Part shown: positions 45,707 through 57,725 of the stretch, in pieces
How the letters are laid out: every line of letters starts with the position of its first letter
How positions within the stretch are numbered: position 1 is the stretch's first letter
Source of the DNA: Isoetes taiwanensis
Taxonomy: Eukaryota > Streptophyta > Lycopodiopsida > Isoetales > Isoetaceae
NCBI GenBank assembly: GCA_021234155.1
Contig: JAJEKV010000101.1
Coordinates: forward strand, 1,157,140-1,221,139
Direction: 5' to 3'
Length of the DNA stretch: 64,000 nucleotides
Notes under the pieces: generated by a model
The model's database searches: none
What the model saw: only the letters and a program-made list of their open reading frames with translations
What the model was told of the DNA's origin: nothing
Made by a program: the position numbers and the translations under genes

Positions 45707-47440
45707 CTAAATACGTTGAGCTCGAGTCATTCCCCAAGCCAACTCAAGGCCTAGTTTCTTCGCCCGCATATTATAATTATGTGAATGCCCTGACGCTATA
45801 TGTCCAAGGTTAGGTATTAATTGTTCAGAATCAAAAGAAAAAATATATGTCAATCCGCTCAAGCTGGCGAATATCCTCTTTATAATGTATAGCAACACCC
45901 ATTCTAGAGTGTAACCTTTAGGCATTAATAAGGTCGCTTTAATAATGGATCCCAACAAATGTAGTTGGATACACGCTCATAAATAGTCTTTCTCGAAGAA
46001 GGCATATCCATAGAAAAATATCGAAATCCATGTTGCTGGGGCCTTCAGATTGCACTTTTGGTCCTTCACAACTCTCCTCGGGAGAAAACCGAGGCCAATG
46101 CAGTGTTACACCAACACCAGTGAGTGCAATCGGCGAAGCTATCCATGTGGTCATGTCGAAGCTGCTTCCGTGAAGGTTTTCCCTCGAAGCTAGAGACCCT
46201 AGCTTCTGTGAGACCGCAGTTATTGGGGCCATTTGGGTTTGGGGATGACTTATAGATTCTGACTGTGGAATCTTGAGCTGGGTGAAGTAATTTAGTAACG
46301 ACAGGGCTTCCGCAAAGGGCCGCTCAAATTTGCATTTGCCATAAGGTTGTAATCTGCCAAGTGTTCCCCAAATAACATTACATAATCAGCATTAGAAGCA
46401 AGTGATAGCTGGGCATGAATTAACTTTTCTCTCGCTTTGATGTACTATCACATGCATGTAAATACTTACATAAGTAACTTCATTAGGGTATTTGTCCTAT
46501 GCAAATACATCCGCTCGTGGAGTTTGAGTGCATCTTTCCCATGCCCATTTTATGGTACGCTGCGTACAATAATGCTTGTCCATGATATTACACTACTTTC
46601 CCGCAGATGTTGTTTCAACACTGGGCCTTTATGTGTTCAGGTGGTTATTACACTTACTATATATATTAAAAATAGCATTGCTTACAGATGTTGTCCGAAT
46701 CCAAGCTTCCACTTACAGCCATGTTGTATACTTTTCCCATCATATAATGTTCTTGTACAATAAAGATACCTCTAAAATGGTTATAAAAGTCATCTTGTTC
46801 GTGATAACTCCATGTGGAGCTATGTTCCAAAATAATCGCCTAAATATTGAATTGCCCATTAAGGTGCAGTCGCAATAATGGCGTTCTCAAGAAATAATCC
46901 CCGGTTGTTCTACGTGATTCAAAGATGGTCACGTAACCCTCGGCGCCATTTTCTTACATGCCCATAAGAGCATTCTGAACCGGACGTTAAGTCATGATCA
47001 TTCAACTAAATGAGGCATGGATAAACATACCTTTGGAAGACTTTGTTGGTCGTAACAAGAACTAAGAAGGAAGTAAAGTGAATCTTATCCCGAACATGTT
47101 CCATCATCTTCCATTTAAGCTTAAATGCCGATATTTATATGGCCTCTGAGCATATATGCCATGACAAGATTTCCAAGATATTGCATCAGGCTTGAAACCA
47201 TCTTGACGATTTTTTGAAGTCACTTGGCAAAGCCTCCTGCTCATACCCTTTAGCATATGCCAGAGATCAAAAATATTCCAAGTAAAAACATTCCCCGAAA
47301 TGTAATCGAAATAAAACACTAGCCTTGCACTTCCACACATTTCCACACTTTCCACATACATATCAATTATTATATCATCTCTTAGAAATGATTATGGACT
47401 CGCTTCGCTTTTAGACAATGCTCCGCGCTTCGCTGTAATG
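45707..47440 (-). pseudogene. PPR protein pseudogene (PLS type), copy 1
   Basis: PPR proteins bind organelle RNA, each 31-36-residue helical repeat reading about one base. Minus-strand signatures in order: an AKRVHNH-like block near 47,380-47,400; MYVESVEMCGSARLVF and NVFTWN (from 47,361), matching the MYxKCGxxxxARxVF and NVxTWN pattern; GFKPDAISW near 47,170-47,195; VSNAIFNIYSKCNN at 46,685-46,643; and GKDALKLHERM near 46,510-46,545. Further left are long but unassigned frames (45,939-46,232 and 45,707-45,958), which may be the C-terminal part. Frame changes between motifs rule out an intact protein as the sequence stands. It would need more repeats plus an organelle targeting peptide, which I did not find. 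Copy 2 is at 58,390-60,110. Confidence 0.82.
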
Positions 47441-47944
47441 GCTTAAATAAAACATGTGTTGGGGTGAAGGATTTGTATGAAATTCATGCATTTTTCAAAA
47501 GTAATCCGTAACCTCATCCAACTGGCCGAAATGTGCAATTGAATGTTGTCCGCCAAAACCTTTAAGTATGGATCTTCTTAGCCATGGTTTGAGGTTTCTA
47601 ATGCAACGTATGAATCTATTCAAGCTTGTTGTTTATAAAAGAGATCTGAGACAAAGTTTTATGAATAGGTGAGTGGACTCCATTTGTTAGAGGCAAGCTT
47701 TTCCACATTATACTTGTAGTGTGCCGCAAGCATATTTTAACTATATTAAAGGTGTGCCCGATATGTTGCCGGGCTAATGTCCGCTATGCCTGCTCTACTT
47801 TTAACGCTCTATATATATGTGCAACTTTTTGACAACAACAGAGAAGCAGCTGACCGCAGTTGAGTCGCCTCGCCTGGCACACTCTCAGAGGCAAATGTGA
47901 TGCAAGGCAAGAGCTCACTAAATTGCAAGTCTAACTGACTCTCG

Positions 47945-48215
47945 TCCACCACCATGGAAGTTTACAAGATAGGACAAAATGTATAGTAAAAGACAATGGC
48001 AACCACATCTCGTCGGAATCGGGAGGGTGGAGAAGGAGGGTGTGTTGAGAGGACGGCGAAACCGAGCAGACTCTCCATCACCATAGAAGCCTGTGGTTAC
48101 AAGACAGCAAAGTGGTGGTGAGCAGGACAATGGTAACCATCTCTCACTTCTAATCGGGTTGAGGAGGCCGAACACACCTATATGAAGCATCCATGCCAGC
48201 ACTTTGTAAAGCAAG
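47945..48215 (-). repeat. About 130-bp imperfect direct repeat
   Basis: CCACCATGGAAGTTTACAAG-ATAGGACAAAATG...GACAATGGCAACCACATCTC..ATCGGGAGGGTGGAGAAGG (from about 47,950) recurs as CACCATAGAAGCCTGTGGTTACAAG-ACAGCAAAGTGG...GACAATGGTAACCATCTCTC..ATCGGGTTGAGGAGG (from about 48,079). It lies inside a 148-codon minus-strand frame (47,918-48,364) that I do not recognise and whose length partly reflects the repeat. Confidence 0.7.
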
Positions 48216-48489
48216 CCAGCAGAGTTGAGAACCCTCGGAGCAGTAGGTCTTGACACGACCAAGAGGCAAGAGCCGTCAGTCGGCCCATACCATATGCTTG
48301 CCTCCACCTTCCGCCACCCCTTATGCCGCCACCACCTGACGGTAATGGCAACCCTCGCTAGCAACAGGGATTGTGCCTACATGGTCCTCTGGTTGTCGTG
48401 GCTTCCTAAGTAAGGTATGTGTAAGTGACACAAGGCCTCCAAAAATGAACTTGCATTAAAAAATCATCATAAGAACCAAGATGTATGTG

Positions 48490-48860
48490 ATTTTTTCTAC
48501 AACAATTCACAATGTCAGGTCGAAAAACCATATGTCCTTTATGGTTTTGCAAAACCATTAGCAGTTCGTATCATATATTTTGTACCAACTATAAAATTTA
48601 CACTAGTTTTAAAAAATCATCAGTAGTTCGTAAGATGGTTTTAAAGCCTATATTAAATTTGTAAAATCATTGCTAGTTCATATCATGTTTAATTACCTGA
48701 ATTTTACATCGTACAATGGTTTTTTAAAATCATTACTAGTTTGGGGCAAGCGTTTTAAACATATGTTAGTTTTGTATAACCATTGCTAGTTCACCCATAT
48801 TTAACAATATGCATTTTAAACTTTGCAGTGGTTCTTTGAAGTCGTCATAGATTTATGGGA
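48490..48860 (+). repeat. Minisatellite, about 57-bp unit (copy 1)
   Basis: A unit with AAA(A)CCATTGCTAGTTC-(ATATCATAT), a T-rich part and TTTTAAA recurs with starts near 48,559, 48,619, 48,670, 48,731 and 48,782. The copy-2 partner is 61,230-61,530. The fragments AAAACCAT and AAAATCAT mark each unit on the plus strand. Confidence 0.75.
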
Positions 48861-49069
48861 TGGTTTTACACATATATTTTCAGTATTACAATTTTGGATG
48901 CCTTCACATGCTAGTTGTCATTATCATATATAGTTTTTCAACGCAGTTTTTATACTACCAAGCACCCATGTACCCTATTATCATCTCTATCATGTTATCA
49001 ACTCAACCTTTAATGTATGAGGATATACCAATGCATCAAAAATTAAACAACAACCATCATCTAATAGTA

Positions 49070-51340
49070 TAATCATAAAGGACAACAAAATCTACTGATT
49101 CTACTGATTTTATCATGCACAAGCATAAAAGATAAGCAGACCTATTGGCTCGATTTGAAATGCCAATCCCTTGAATCATTGCGCTGGTGTCCTTGACTAG
49201 TGACTTGCATGTACTGCTCATCTCCATATTGCTATTGTCCTACTTAGACGCAGGTTTTGGTAACATCGCTTAGAGTAAATTACAGTATTGGATTTGTTGT
49301 TTGTGCACTGACAGAGCAATCGCGATTTATCAAAGCAGAATTTGCTCCATTTCTACCATTTCCCCGCTCTCGCCGCGGTTTCACCATATATGGAAAATGG
49401 CAATGTCTTAGTACCGCTTTGTCTCTTAATTTCTTTTTATGTTTCTATAACACTTGCTACCGTCTGTACAATCTTGTAGGTTTTAGATTCATCTTTAAGA
49501 GCCTAAGTTACGCCTTTAGGTCAGCAGACCGCCTTACACCTACAGTACTTTTTTTGGGGAGGGAGTGGAGGGGCTTGATAATTCCATAGTACTTTGGTGG
49601 TGGGATCTGCTTCCTGATACCCAATCAGGTGGAAGGATTTGTGGAAATTGAAACGCAGAGTAAATGGCGCCGATCGGGCTATATGCATCATTCCGCTTCG
49701 TAGCCATTGAGATGGGATGAAGTTCTGCCGTATATCGATCGAAGTTTCTTCCACATTTTTACTTCTTGTCTATATTAAGGTTCAACATCTACTATCTACC
49801 GACGCATGTAAAAACAAAATATCGTGGTTGTGGATGCTCAATAATCGGGGCCAGGGGCAAGGCAAGCTTTAATGAGGAAAACCCAGAAAGTACTTGTCTC
49901 TCAGTACAAAATGATAAAAGGACGAAGAGGATTTTGCTTTTTTTCTATGGTGACCAAAAAATGAAGTGTAGTTTGTTGTTGCCGCTTGTTAATCTTGATT
50001 TGGACCTTAATCCGCCTTTGCTTTGTGAGTTTTGTTTAAACATCAACACAAAGTTTTCTCTCATGAGTAGTATATGACACTCTGCTTTTTTAGGCTTTTG
50101 GTTTGCACTATATGTAGGGGAGGATAGTAAGCTTCAAGGCAGATAAGGCTCCTTCGATTCTATTTGTTTAAGTGCACCATTTGCTTCCTAAGCTAACATT
50201 TTCTTTCCGTGTGTCTCCCTACCGCCTAAGTAGAGTAATTGTCAAGAGCGGATCTTCAACCCAGATCTTTCCTTGGAATGCCATTAGCAGAAAGCTCTCT
50301 TGTAGTTGCACAAAATTTTTTCCAAAGATATAGTTCTATTTGGCCAGACCAATACTTAACATGTAATGTAAACATGTAAAGATCTTTCCTATGGTTCAAA
50401 CTCCATAGTTCTCCAATTGGGAAATTCACCTTCAAAGACTCTAGAGTGGCTTTTCTAAAGATTCCAAAGATTCGGTTTGCTTTCTTTCCCAATGTAAGAG
50501 TATGACCATTGAGTTTTTAGTTTTTAGGCATCACATGAAAATGCCAGCGACATCAAGACGGTTTTTATTGATACCGATTGGGAAGGCCGTTTTATAGTAG
50601 GCATAAGTACACCGTTTCAAAATCATAATGATTAGCATATTAGTCTAGGGATTAATCATAGAAAAAAGATCATATTAACAAATATAAACCATGTCAATTT
50701 GTCATCAGGATACTAGTGCCACTTCGCAACAATGAATGTGAAGGAAAGCCGGACATCTGAGGAGTCGGCCGCTATCATTGAACAAATTCTTGCGGCTAAC
50801 CGCTTTCCCCAGTATAAAGACTACGATAGGCACAACAGATAATTGGGTGTATGTGCGAATCAAGCGTGGTTTCCTCTCTTTGTGGTGGCCTCACATTTCA
50901 CATGCCGAGCAACTTCTACCACGTTCACTTGGATCGGACAGCCGGAGCCCTGTCGTGACCTATATTTTGACATACAAAGAGCCAACCAATTGGGCAATGT
51001 CATGATCTTGGAGACTTTAATGCATACAAAGGCCGAGCAGATCCGAATTTAGATCCCTCAAGCAGAGGATGCCGCAACTACACCCCAGCAGAGGTGGCTC
51101 CTGCCTAAGGATCACGGATGATAGCCAGTGACACTATGCCGCATGCTTTTGCTGCTAGGTAGTACCTTTTGACTTGCTCATTTGCAATGGGCTAGTGACG
51201 CTGGGTCGCTCTTCAGTTGCACTCATGCATAGGAGGACTAGGGGGGCAAGGCTACTCAGTATTACTAAGCGATTATATATCAGCAGAGCAGCACAAGGTG
51301 GGACCTGACACCATTTCAGTTGGAACAAAGCCGGGGCTGG
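49070..51340. other. Right part of unit 1 with no recognised gene
   Basis: Collinear with about 61,750-64,000. Open frames here (49,257-49,589 plus; 50,256-50,492 minus) are not clearly conserved in copy 2, although a minus-strand block ending in RKDLG, stop, RS near 50,260 has a counterpart ending RKNLG, stop, RS near 62,930. Nothing is identifiable. Confidence 0.55.
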
Positions 51341-52170
51341 GACGCAGGAAGTAGACTCGTAATTAGCCCCCTGCTCTGCATATAGATCGGCAGCCACCCA
51401 GACGCACCGACAGCATCAGCGTGTCCTATGTGCCCCCACTGCACTGGATTATAATTGGCAGCGTAGACATATGTCCGAACAAGCTTGAGTATGACTTGGA
51501 GGGAATGAGTTTCACACTATGCACATTGGCCCAGAACCCGACTCTGGGCCCTCTTCCTGGCTAACCAAAGGATATATGCCGGGAGAGGCCACTGAGGCCC
51601 CCGAGAGCTTACTCACCTTCCCACGCATCGCTAGTTTAATGACGAATATAGAGAAGAACACCCACCCTGCAAGTATTGACCCCACCACATTCGCATTAAT
51701 AAAATATCAGACAATACACGCCCTTCCTCGCTAAGAAAGCCGATACCTTCGCCAGCTGAGCATGATCAATACGTTCTACGGCCTGATCACGCCACTCCGT
51801 AGATGATTCCGAGAAAGTGTTACAAACCAGCATACTCACGTAAAAACATCATCACCTCGGAAAGTAATGGGTACAATACTTGCAATGTACTTTAGCATCC
51901 ATCAAGTCGGGGCAAAGAAATTCCTCCGCCAGATGGGGCCTAGCACCGGCCAATACAAGAGGGATGCCGCGTAATGGGCCTACAACGCCTCTAATGCACC
52001 GATCCGATGTCAACTTCCGCGGGTCGGCTCAATGGTACCGGCCCCTCATGGCACTATTCACAAGGCATTGCAAGAAGGCTTCAGTAACTACTAGTGAGTT
52101 GTGAGTTGTGCCCATATAAGGCGTGTGACCTCATGTTCGTGCCGGCAACTATGGTACTACATTATGGTCA
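51341..52170. other. End of unit 1, more GC-rich, no recognised gene
   Basis: About 0.8 kb with no partner in the window. It is richer in G and C than its surroundings (for example 51,530-51,610 and 51,900-52,040). The open frames are 71-74 codons and match no family. The junction with copy 2 is within the last 50 bases, where CTTTGCCGATCACCTGCGGGTAG parallels the first-exon sequence at 39,565-39,590. Confidence 0.55.
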
Positions 52171-52344
52171 GCTTCCTTTGCCGATCACCTGCGGGTAGTC
52201 CTCCCAAAGACCCATCCATAACTCAACATATCAGCCTGACCGTAGTCCGCCAAAGGACCCATCCATAGCCTGGGGTCATGTTGGGCCATCAATAAAATGT
52301 AGACTTGAGCACAACACACCGATTTTTATGAATCAAGTCGTTCC

Positions 52345-52700
52345 TTGCTTAGGAGCAGAATCGCCAATCTTTGGATGCAGGTGGCCTTTAAAATTGCCGA
52401 GCCATTCGTGGAGATCCAGCCAGCCGCATGGGTGCCATAAAGCAGGCACCATATTTGACTTTCTATCGATCTCCAGCTTGTTCCATGTGAAGTATCCTCT
52501 GTTTTTAAAGCCCGACACAACAAAATACCAATAATTACCCGACAACTAAACAATGTTGGACGCTCGCCACGCATCCTTGTGCCTAGGTGTGTGAGTGGTC
52601 TTGCCTGAATTTCATAAAATGCTTTCTCACCATGGCCACATATGCATAGATGGATGTTGCCAACTCTTCCAACATTTCTTCCAAGTGATGTAAATGGCGC
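52345..52700 (-). repeat. First-exon/leader segment, copy c (disrupted)
   Basis: Copy-2 equivalent of 39,735-40,095. The exon start region keeps the GAATGGCTCGGCAA complement and the AAGCAAGGA-CGACTTGATTCATAAAAATC complement, but extra bases break the frame early. The 51-bp repeat pair follows at 52,193-52,285. Confidence 0.85.
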
Positions 52701-52733
52701 AAAAAGGAAGGAAGGAAGGAAGGAAGGAAGGAT
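52701..52733. repeat. GAAG microsatellite expanded in copy 2
   Basis: AAGG repeated about six times (GGAAGGAAGGAAGGAAGG...). The matching place in copy 1 (about 40,096-40,106) has only AAAAGGAAGGAAGG, so the run changed length after the large duplication. Confidence 0.95.
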
Positions 52734-53246
52734 TCAGGTCTATCATGTGCCTGGGATAGGAATTTTACTTTAACTATAATTTCCTTTTTTATGTAAAAAT
52801 TGCTTTACAGAGTAGATGCTATTCTGCAGTGGACCTAGTCCCGTGAATCGCATAGCCCGAGCAGTCACTGCCAATACCGTGAATGGCAGACCATATCTTA
52901 TATTATAATGTTTCATCGCAGTATTGTGACTACTCTAAATCGACGGCCTTGCATCATTCAATCAAAATCTGGACGATTTAGATGTTACGCTTAACTTACT
53001 TTAGGCTCTTCTTCTCGGAAGAGCAAATAAGGTGGGCCACCCGCTCTGGATCCCCCTATTCTAGCCGGAGTGGATCAACTGTTGTTTATGGCGTGGACGT
53101 AAGCAGGCGTAAGCTAAGCTCTGAGGTAAAACCGCTGCCATACTTTGTTGAATCCTAAGTGAGGCAAGTCAGTAATAGTGCAGCCATTCCTTTGGTCGCC
53201 TACTTTGGTAATCATTGAGGCTATCTCTTAGCCTGAAATGCCACAT

Positions 53247-53330
53247 GGCATATAAATTGCCTATGCAGTGCTGGTAGAATGAAATAGGTCAAAACCACCA
53301 TGGAGGCTTCTAATTTAACAATATCGCACA
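53247..53330 (+). promoter_or_regulatory. TATA box and ATG context conserved with copy 1
   Basis: CATATAAATT at 53,248-53,257 and CCACCATGGAGGCTT with its ATG at 53,300 reproduce the arrangement at 40,613-40,670. Spacing from TATA to ATG is about 50 bases in both copies. Downstream coding is disrupted after about 19 codons of divergent sequence. Confidence 0.45.
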
Positions 53331-53924
53331 CGGGCCCTCGAGGCTTACAAAATCAGAGCAAGCACTCGGTTCAAGCACGCTAGTGAGGATTCTTTTTTTC
53401 TTGGTGTGTGTGTCGCAAGAAGCTCCTTTGCTAGAGTCAGTTTCCAAGTACACAGGACAATACACGCAGCTATAAGTTCCACGTTTCTTTGATTTGAAGA
53501 TAAGGGAGCTTATTTTGAAATAGACACCCAAGGTGCTGTATTTCAACACCAATGGGCACTCTTTATTCTCCTTTGAAGGGTAATGGGATTAATCAAGAAG
53601 ATCTCGCCTCATTTCAATAAATCAAATTGAGGCCGAAGAAAGTCAGAATGCTTTGCTTCTTGGCCTACTATTTTGCATGGGAAATATGGGTGTAAATGGA
53701 CTATCAGAACTTTTGTAGTCATAGTAATGGTAATGTTGCTCCCGTTTAACTTTTTAAAATGCATGCCATTGATTAACTTATGATTCCTATAGTTGGCCAA
53801 GCAAGTCGCCTCTAGCTAATGGGAATGACCGGGAACGACTCTTAAAGTTTCATGGGAATTTAATGTAAAGCCGCTCATGGGATCCAGCCGATTTTACTGT
53901 TCCCGGTGATGGGCCATGCGAAAG

Positions 53925-54250
53925 ACCGGGCTAATCTTGGATGGCGTGGCTTTTAGATTGTTGGGCGCCGCCCAGAAGATCCAGCCGCCATGGAAGGAGG
54001 AGAAGAGATAAGGTCTGAGAGCGCTGACTTTCTATCATTTGCGCTGTTCCATGAAGTATCCTCCGCTTTTGAAGGCCCAGAGCATTAACAAAATACTCAC
54101 ACCACTCCGGCGTCCAGCCACCGCCTAAGTCCGCAACGTGATCCTGTTCTAGGTAGGGTCTTGGCTCGAAATTTCATAAAATGCTTTAGCGACACATATG
54201 CATCATAGATGGACAGCTTAACTCTTCCAATATTTCTTCCCTTGGCGTAA
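53925..54250 (-). repeat. First-exon/leader segment, copy d
   Basis: Copy-2 equivalent of 41,272-41,635. The start reads MAAGSSGRRPT then a stop. MAAGS agrees with copy a and supports the chosen ATG. The rest of the exon is absent. Confidence 0.8.
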
Positions 54251-54546
54251 AATGGCGCATAAATAAAAGGATTCAGGCTATTTACAATCTACCTGCTAGG
54301 TTAAATTAGCAAATTTGACTTATTCTAACTTCACACCGCAATTGCTGCTATATACCTTGCTAATGTATTTGCTAATGGCTGTTAAGTAATTTTAAAACGG
54401 AAAACTCTAACTAGCATATCATTTCGTGACAAGACAATCAGAGTTAACATCCAGCTTAATGCGAATTAATCGCTGAAAAAAGATTAGTGTAAATGTTAAG
54501 AAGAAATAAATCACCAATAATGTCCTTTACTCGCCAGCTTAACCTT

Positions 54547-54677
54547 ATGTCGGTATGCAACTCCGACTCCACCGCCGCCGAGGTAATTATTAACGTGGGC
54601 CAAGTGATGGTCGTGGTCGGCGTGGTCATGGAAGAGAGTGCTGCAGAGATGACAAGTGCCAAATGCCGCATCAAGAG
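54547..54677 (+). CDS. Candidate exon with conserved donor, function unknown (copy 2)
   Basis: Partner of 41,924-42,039. It is open throughout: MSVCNSDSTAAEVIINVGQV, then MVVVGVVMEESAAEMTSAK and CRIKR, ending at AGAG|GTAACT (GT at 54,678-54,679). The copy-1 exon is about 15 bases shorter, a multiple of three, so both frames stay open. This is the only coding segment in the duplicated unit that is undamaged in both copies. Confidence 0.5.
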
Positions 54678-57029
54678 GTAACTGCTTACATTGAAATTTT
54701 GATAATGCAAGAATGTACATTTAGACGTAGAAAGTAGATAATTTTTGTTCTTTTTTCATCTTTCATTGCTTAAAAATTAATTTAAGATAGACAGGGAATA
54801 GGAATGCTAGATCATAAATTTCTTGTTGTTTTCTTCCTTTCTTTTAATGCTTGAAAGATTCAAGAAAGTTTTAAGTGGATGAATCTGTGACGAATCAGAT
54901 GGCATAAATTATGACGCGGAAGAAAGTTAGTGGTCATGGGCACTTATTTTTTAATCCTTTACCATCTCTCTCCCTCAGACAAACTAATATCTACAAACTA
55001 GTAATTCGCTTCTAGCCACCGTTGCATCAACTTGAGTGATGAATGCATTCTTCTCATGCAACCGGAGCGGATCCCAGTAAAGAAGAGATCAAGGAATTGG
55101 TCTTAAGTGAAGAGACAAGGATAGTGGAGTTCAAAAAAGGTAATGGCTAGCTTAGAGGGGTGTGCTTCAGCCAGGATAAGATATAGAATCACATAATACT
55201 GCTGTGGAGGAAGATTTCCTCAAAAATGGCGTAAGTAGATTAGAGATGCCGGCGAATAAGTCAAGTATGAGAATCTAATTGGGAAATATACACTATACAC
55301 TCCATTTTGTGCAAGAAAACCTGCATAGCCGGAGTATTTTTCACTCCCTAAATTTGAGTGAAAAGAGTCTATAACTTTTTTTTTTTTTTTTTTGGAGAGA
55401 GAGTGTAGACTTTTATTTCACTTAAAGGATGGCATAAAGCCACATGGCAGGGTGTACTATCCCAAGAATCTGAGAGATGAGATATCTGCCATGGCTCCTC
55501 TTGCATTATTCCCTTGTAATTTCCTAGTGTAAGCTTTAGGGTAGGTTCCCCATATTTCACTTTACTTCTTCTTCACCCTCGGCTAGCCTCAATTTTTTCT
55601 GTAGCCTTCAAGACTATATGTAGGCTTTCGATGTGGTGATATGTCAATCTTGATTTTCATCAAGACCAAGGCCTCTTTCCATATTGACCAGATTTTGTCC
55701 TAGCCCTAGCTATATGAAGGCCATTTCTTCAGTGGTGCACCATCTAGGAAGGATTCCTAAATAAATGGGCCCTTTGGTACCTAACGGGTATTCAAAGCTA
55801 TCATCCGCATCTATGCCCATACTATGCCAGACATGGTGATATTAGATGCCGCTCAAGTAGGCATTTGCACAATCACCGCTCTTACTTGCAGGCCAATTTA
55901 ACTGACTACCACTCAGGGCACTTATTATGTCACCAAAATATTATACATAGTCTCAAGCATATGCTTCAAAGGAGAAGGTCCCACTTCCTTTGACCCTCCC
56001 GCCTCTAGTGGGGAACCTTTGGGACCATTAGATCCGGCGTTGTATCGTGAATGATTAAGCAAATCTTTAATGCTCTTGAATTCTAGCATCCCGAGCAGCT
56101 TGTCCTTTTGCCGGTCTAGAGTCCGAGCTTCTTTGGCCTAGATTTTAGGTTGTGATGATCCATTTATTGTATGCGGCTTCATGATGACATCCCGCAACCT
56201 TCTCCCGACGGTTCCTCCTAATTCCCCGCTTGGTGCTTTTGTAATTTGGTGTGTCGTGATGGATGCCCGGGGTGTCCGACGTTTTTCTATGTCCTTGTGC
56301 TTGCATTTCTTGGTCCGTGGGTGCTTCCAGGTCGAAAGTGTGTTGCAGATTAGCCCTCAAGGCTCCACATTCTTCCCCTTTGACTGCTTGGTAGTGGCCT
56401 TCTTTTGGCTTCTTGTTTTGAGTTGGTGTGCTTCTATATTGTTTCCATGTATGTCTCTCTGCCTACCTCAGGGGTACATGCTAGTTGTTTTAGTCTGCTT
56501 TTTACGACTCCACCCACCACATCTCCAAAACATGACCATTTTCTAATGCTAAAATAACCAATACAAATGGTACACAATGATTATTTAATTTCAAATCTCG
56601 CCCAGGCCCATGCCCACCACCATTCCGCTTCCCTGATCAAGCATTCACTTCACAACTTAGGTATCTCTTTGTTTGCTTGGCCAACCCAAGTAGAGGATCT
56701 TCCTCAATCTACCTCGTGGCAATAAATCTCCTAATGCTTTATGATCAAATCATGTCTCTTTATGACATCTCATGACCCCATCCAAATTTGTAACCGCAAA
56801 TTTCAAAACTCGATAGTTTTCTCGTTGTTTTTCTATTATCCATATAATACTTTTTAAATTAATAGAATCTCATTGTTTTCAATATAACATGATAGGCCAT
56901 GTATGGAGATTCACGCTCTCATTTAATTTCTTTAAATCTAACTTCGTGGAAGATAAAATCCCCTTTAGCATGCATCACGCATCCTCAGACTCTTAAAACA
57001 GCAAAGATGGTCTCATTGAAAGATGACAA

Positions 57030-57480
57030 CTTGTACATCAAGTGTAACTGTAGCCATTCTCAGCATGTGCTTGAGTACTCAGTTTATTAAAGGTGATTGA
57101 AATAGCTCCTTTCGAGAGCAAGAGATATGCATGTATAGCAAGAAGTCAGAAAAGAAACTTCAACTCCTGACCTTATTAAATGGTATGAACAGCGATAAAC
57201 TTGCCTTCATAAAATTCAATTTCTCAGAAATTTATCTACTAATTTCATCTAACATCGCTACTGAATTCTCTCGCGGCTCGTATATATGCAAATGCTAACA
57301 CTCTCAACATGGCTACAACCGCAAAAAGTACCCATCAATTTGAGACAATTACTACTTCAGCCAAATTTCATCTCATAGCTCAACATTGAACACTTTTGCC
57401 TTTGTATCTTTGTATACATATCAAACTCGCCTCTTTCCAACTTACCTCACCTTAATTGGTTCAATTTGTCCGAGCAAGGA
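57030..57480 (-). pseudogene. RPA1: RPA1 DNA-binding domain A fragment, copy 2
   Basis: Collinear with 44,342-44,795. Minus-strand remnants include IKVR and KGKSVQC/KVFNVEL-type sequence (near 57,377-57,440), an exon-B remnant with RNS-AMLDE and KFYEKF degraded to KFLRN, a YISL/CSRKGA remnant of YYISKG and the terminal VTLDVQ near 57,040. Almost every exon has indels, including changes at the intron borders, so this copy cannot encode the domain. Confidence 0.8.
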
Positions 57481-57576
57481 ATTTAACTAAGTGACAGCTG
57501 ACCTGCTGAATGTTGGAGCATGTAATGGGTACACATGAAGAATGACTTAGTGGAGGAGTGTTGAAAGTCCATCAAA

Positions 57577-57725
57577 GGGCCGTAGCTCAGTTGTAGAGTA
57601 CTTCAGTTTGCAAGCAAGAGATCTGTCTGATCCCCACCATTCATCCAATCATAGAAGGTTCATTTCAACATGGTATTTGCAAGTAAGAGGTCCCGGGTTC
57701 GATCCCCACCTCATCTCCCACCTCC
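57577..57725 (+). repeat. tRNA-like repeat pair, copy 2 (degraded)
   Basis: GGGCCGTAGCTCAGTTGTAGAGTAC keeps the A box, TTTGCAAGCAAGAG keeps the TGC anticodon loop, but the B box is lost (GTCTGATCCCC). The repeated 3' half at about 57,680-57,720 keeps GGGTTCGATCCCC. Copy 2 therefore has A and B boxes in different half-units. Confidence 0.85.

Larger units (their letters stand above)
39565..52170. repeat. 12.6-kb tandem unit, copy 1
   Basis: Collinear with 52,171-64,000 in the same orientation. Anchor pairs are 39,588/52,196 (GTAGTCCTCCCAAAGACCCA), 40,670/53,300 (CCACCATGGAGGCTT), 41,924/54,547, 44,893/57,577 (tRNA-like), the PPR region, 48,480/61,150 and 51,088/63,752 (AGAGGTGGCTC). The offset grows only from about 12.61 to 12.66 kb. 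The left breakpoint is near 39,563: the match fades just left of GTAGTCC, inside the first exon of the minus-strand gene. The last 0.8 kb (51,340-52,170) has no partner because copy 2 leaves the window. Confidence 0.93.

Noticed and set aside
49257-49589. 110-codon plus-strand frame
   Set aside because: The counterpart at about 61,970-62,250 is not open and shares little peptide sequence.
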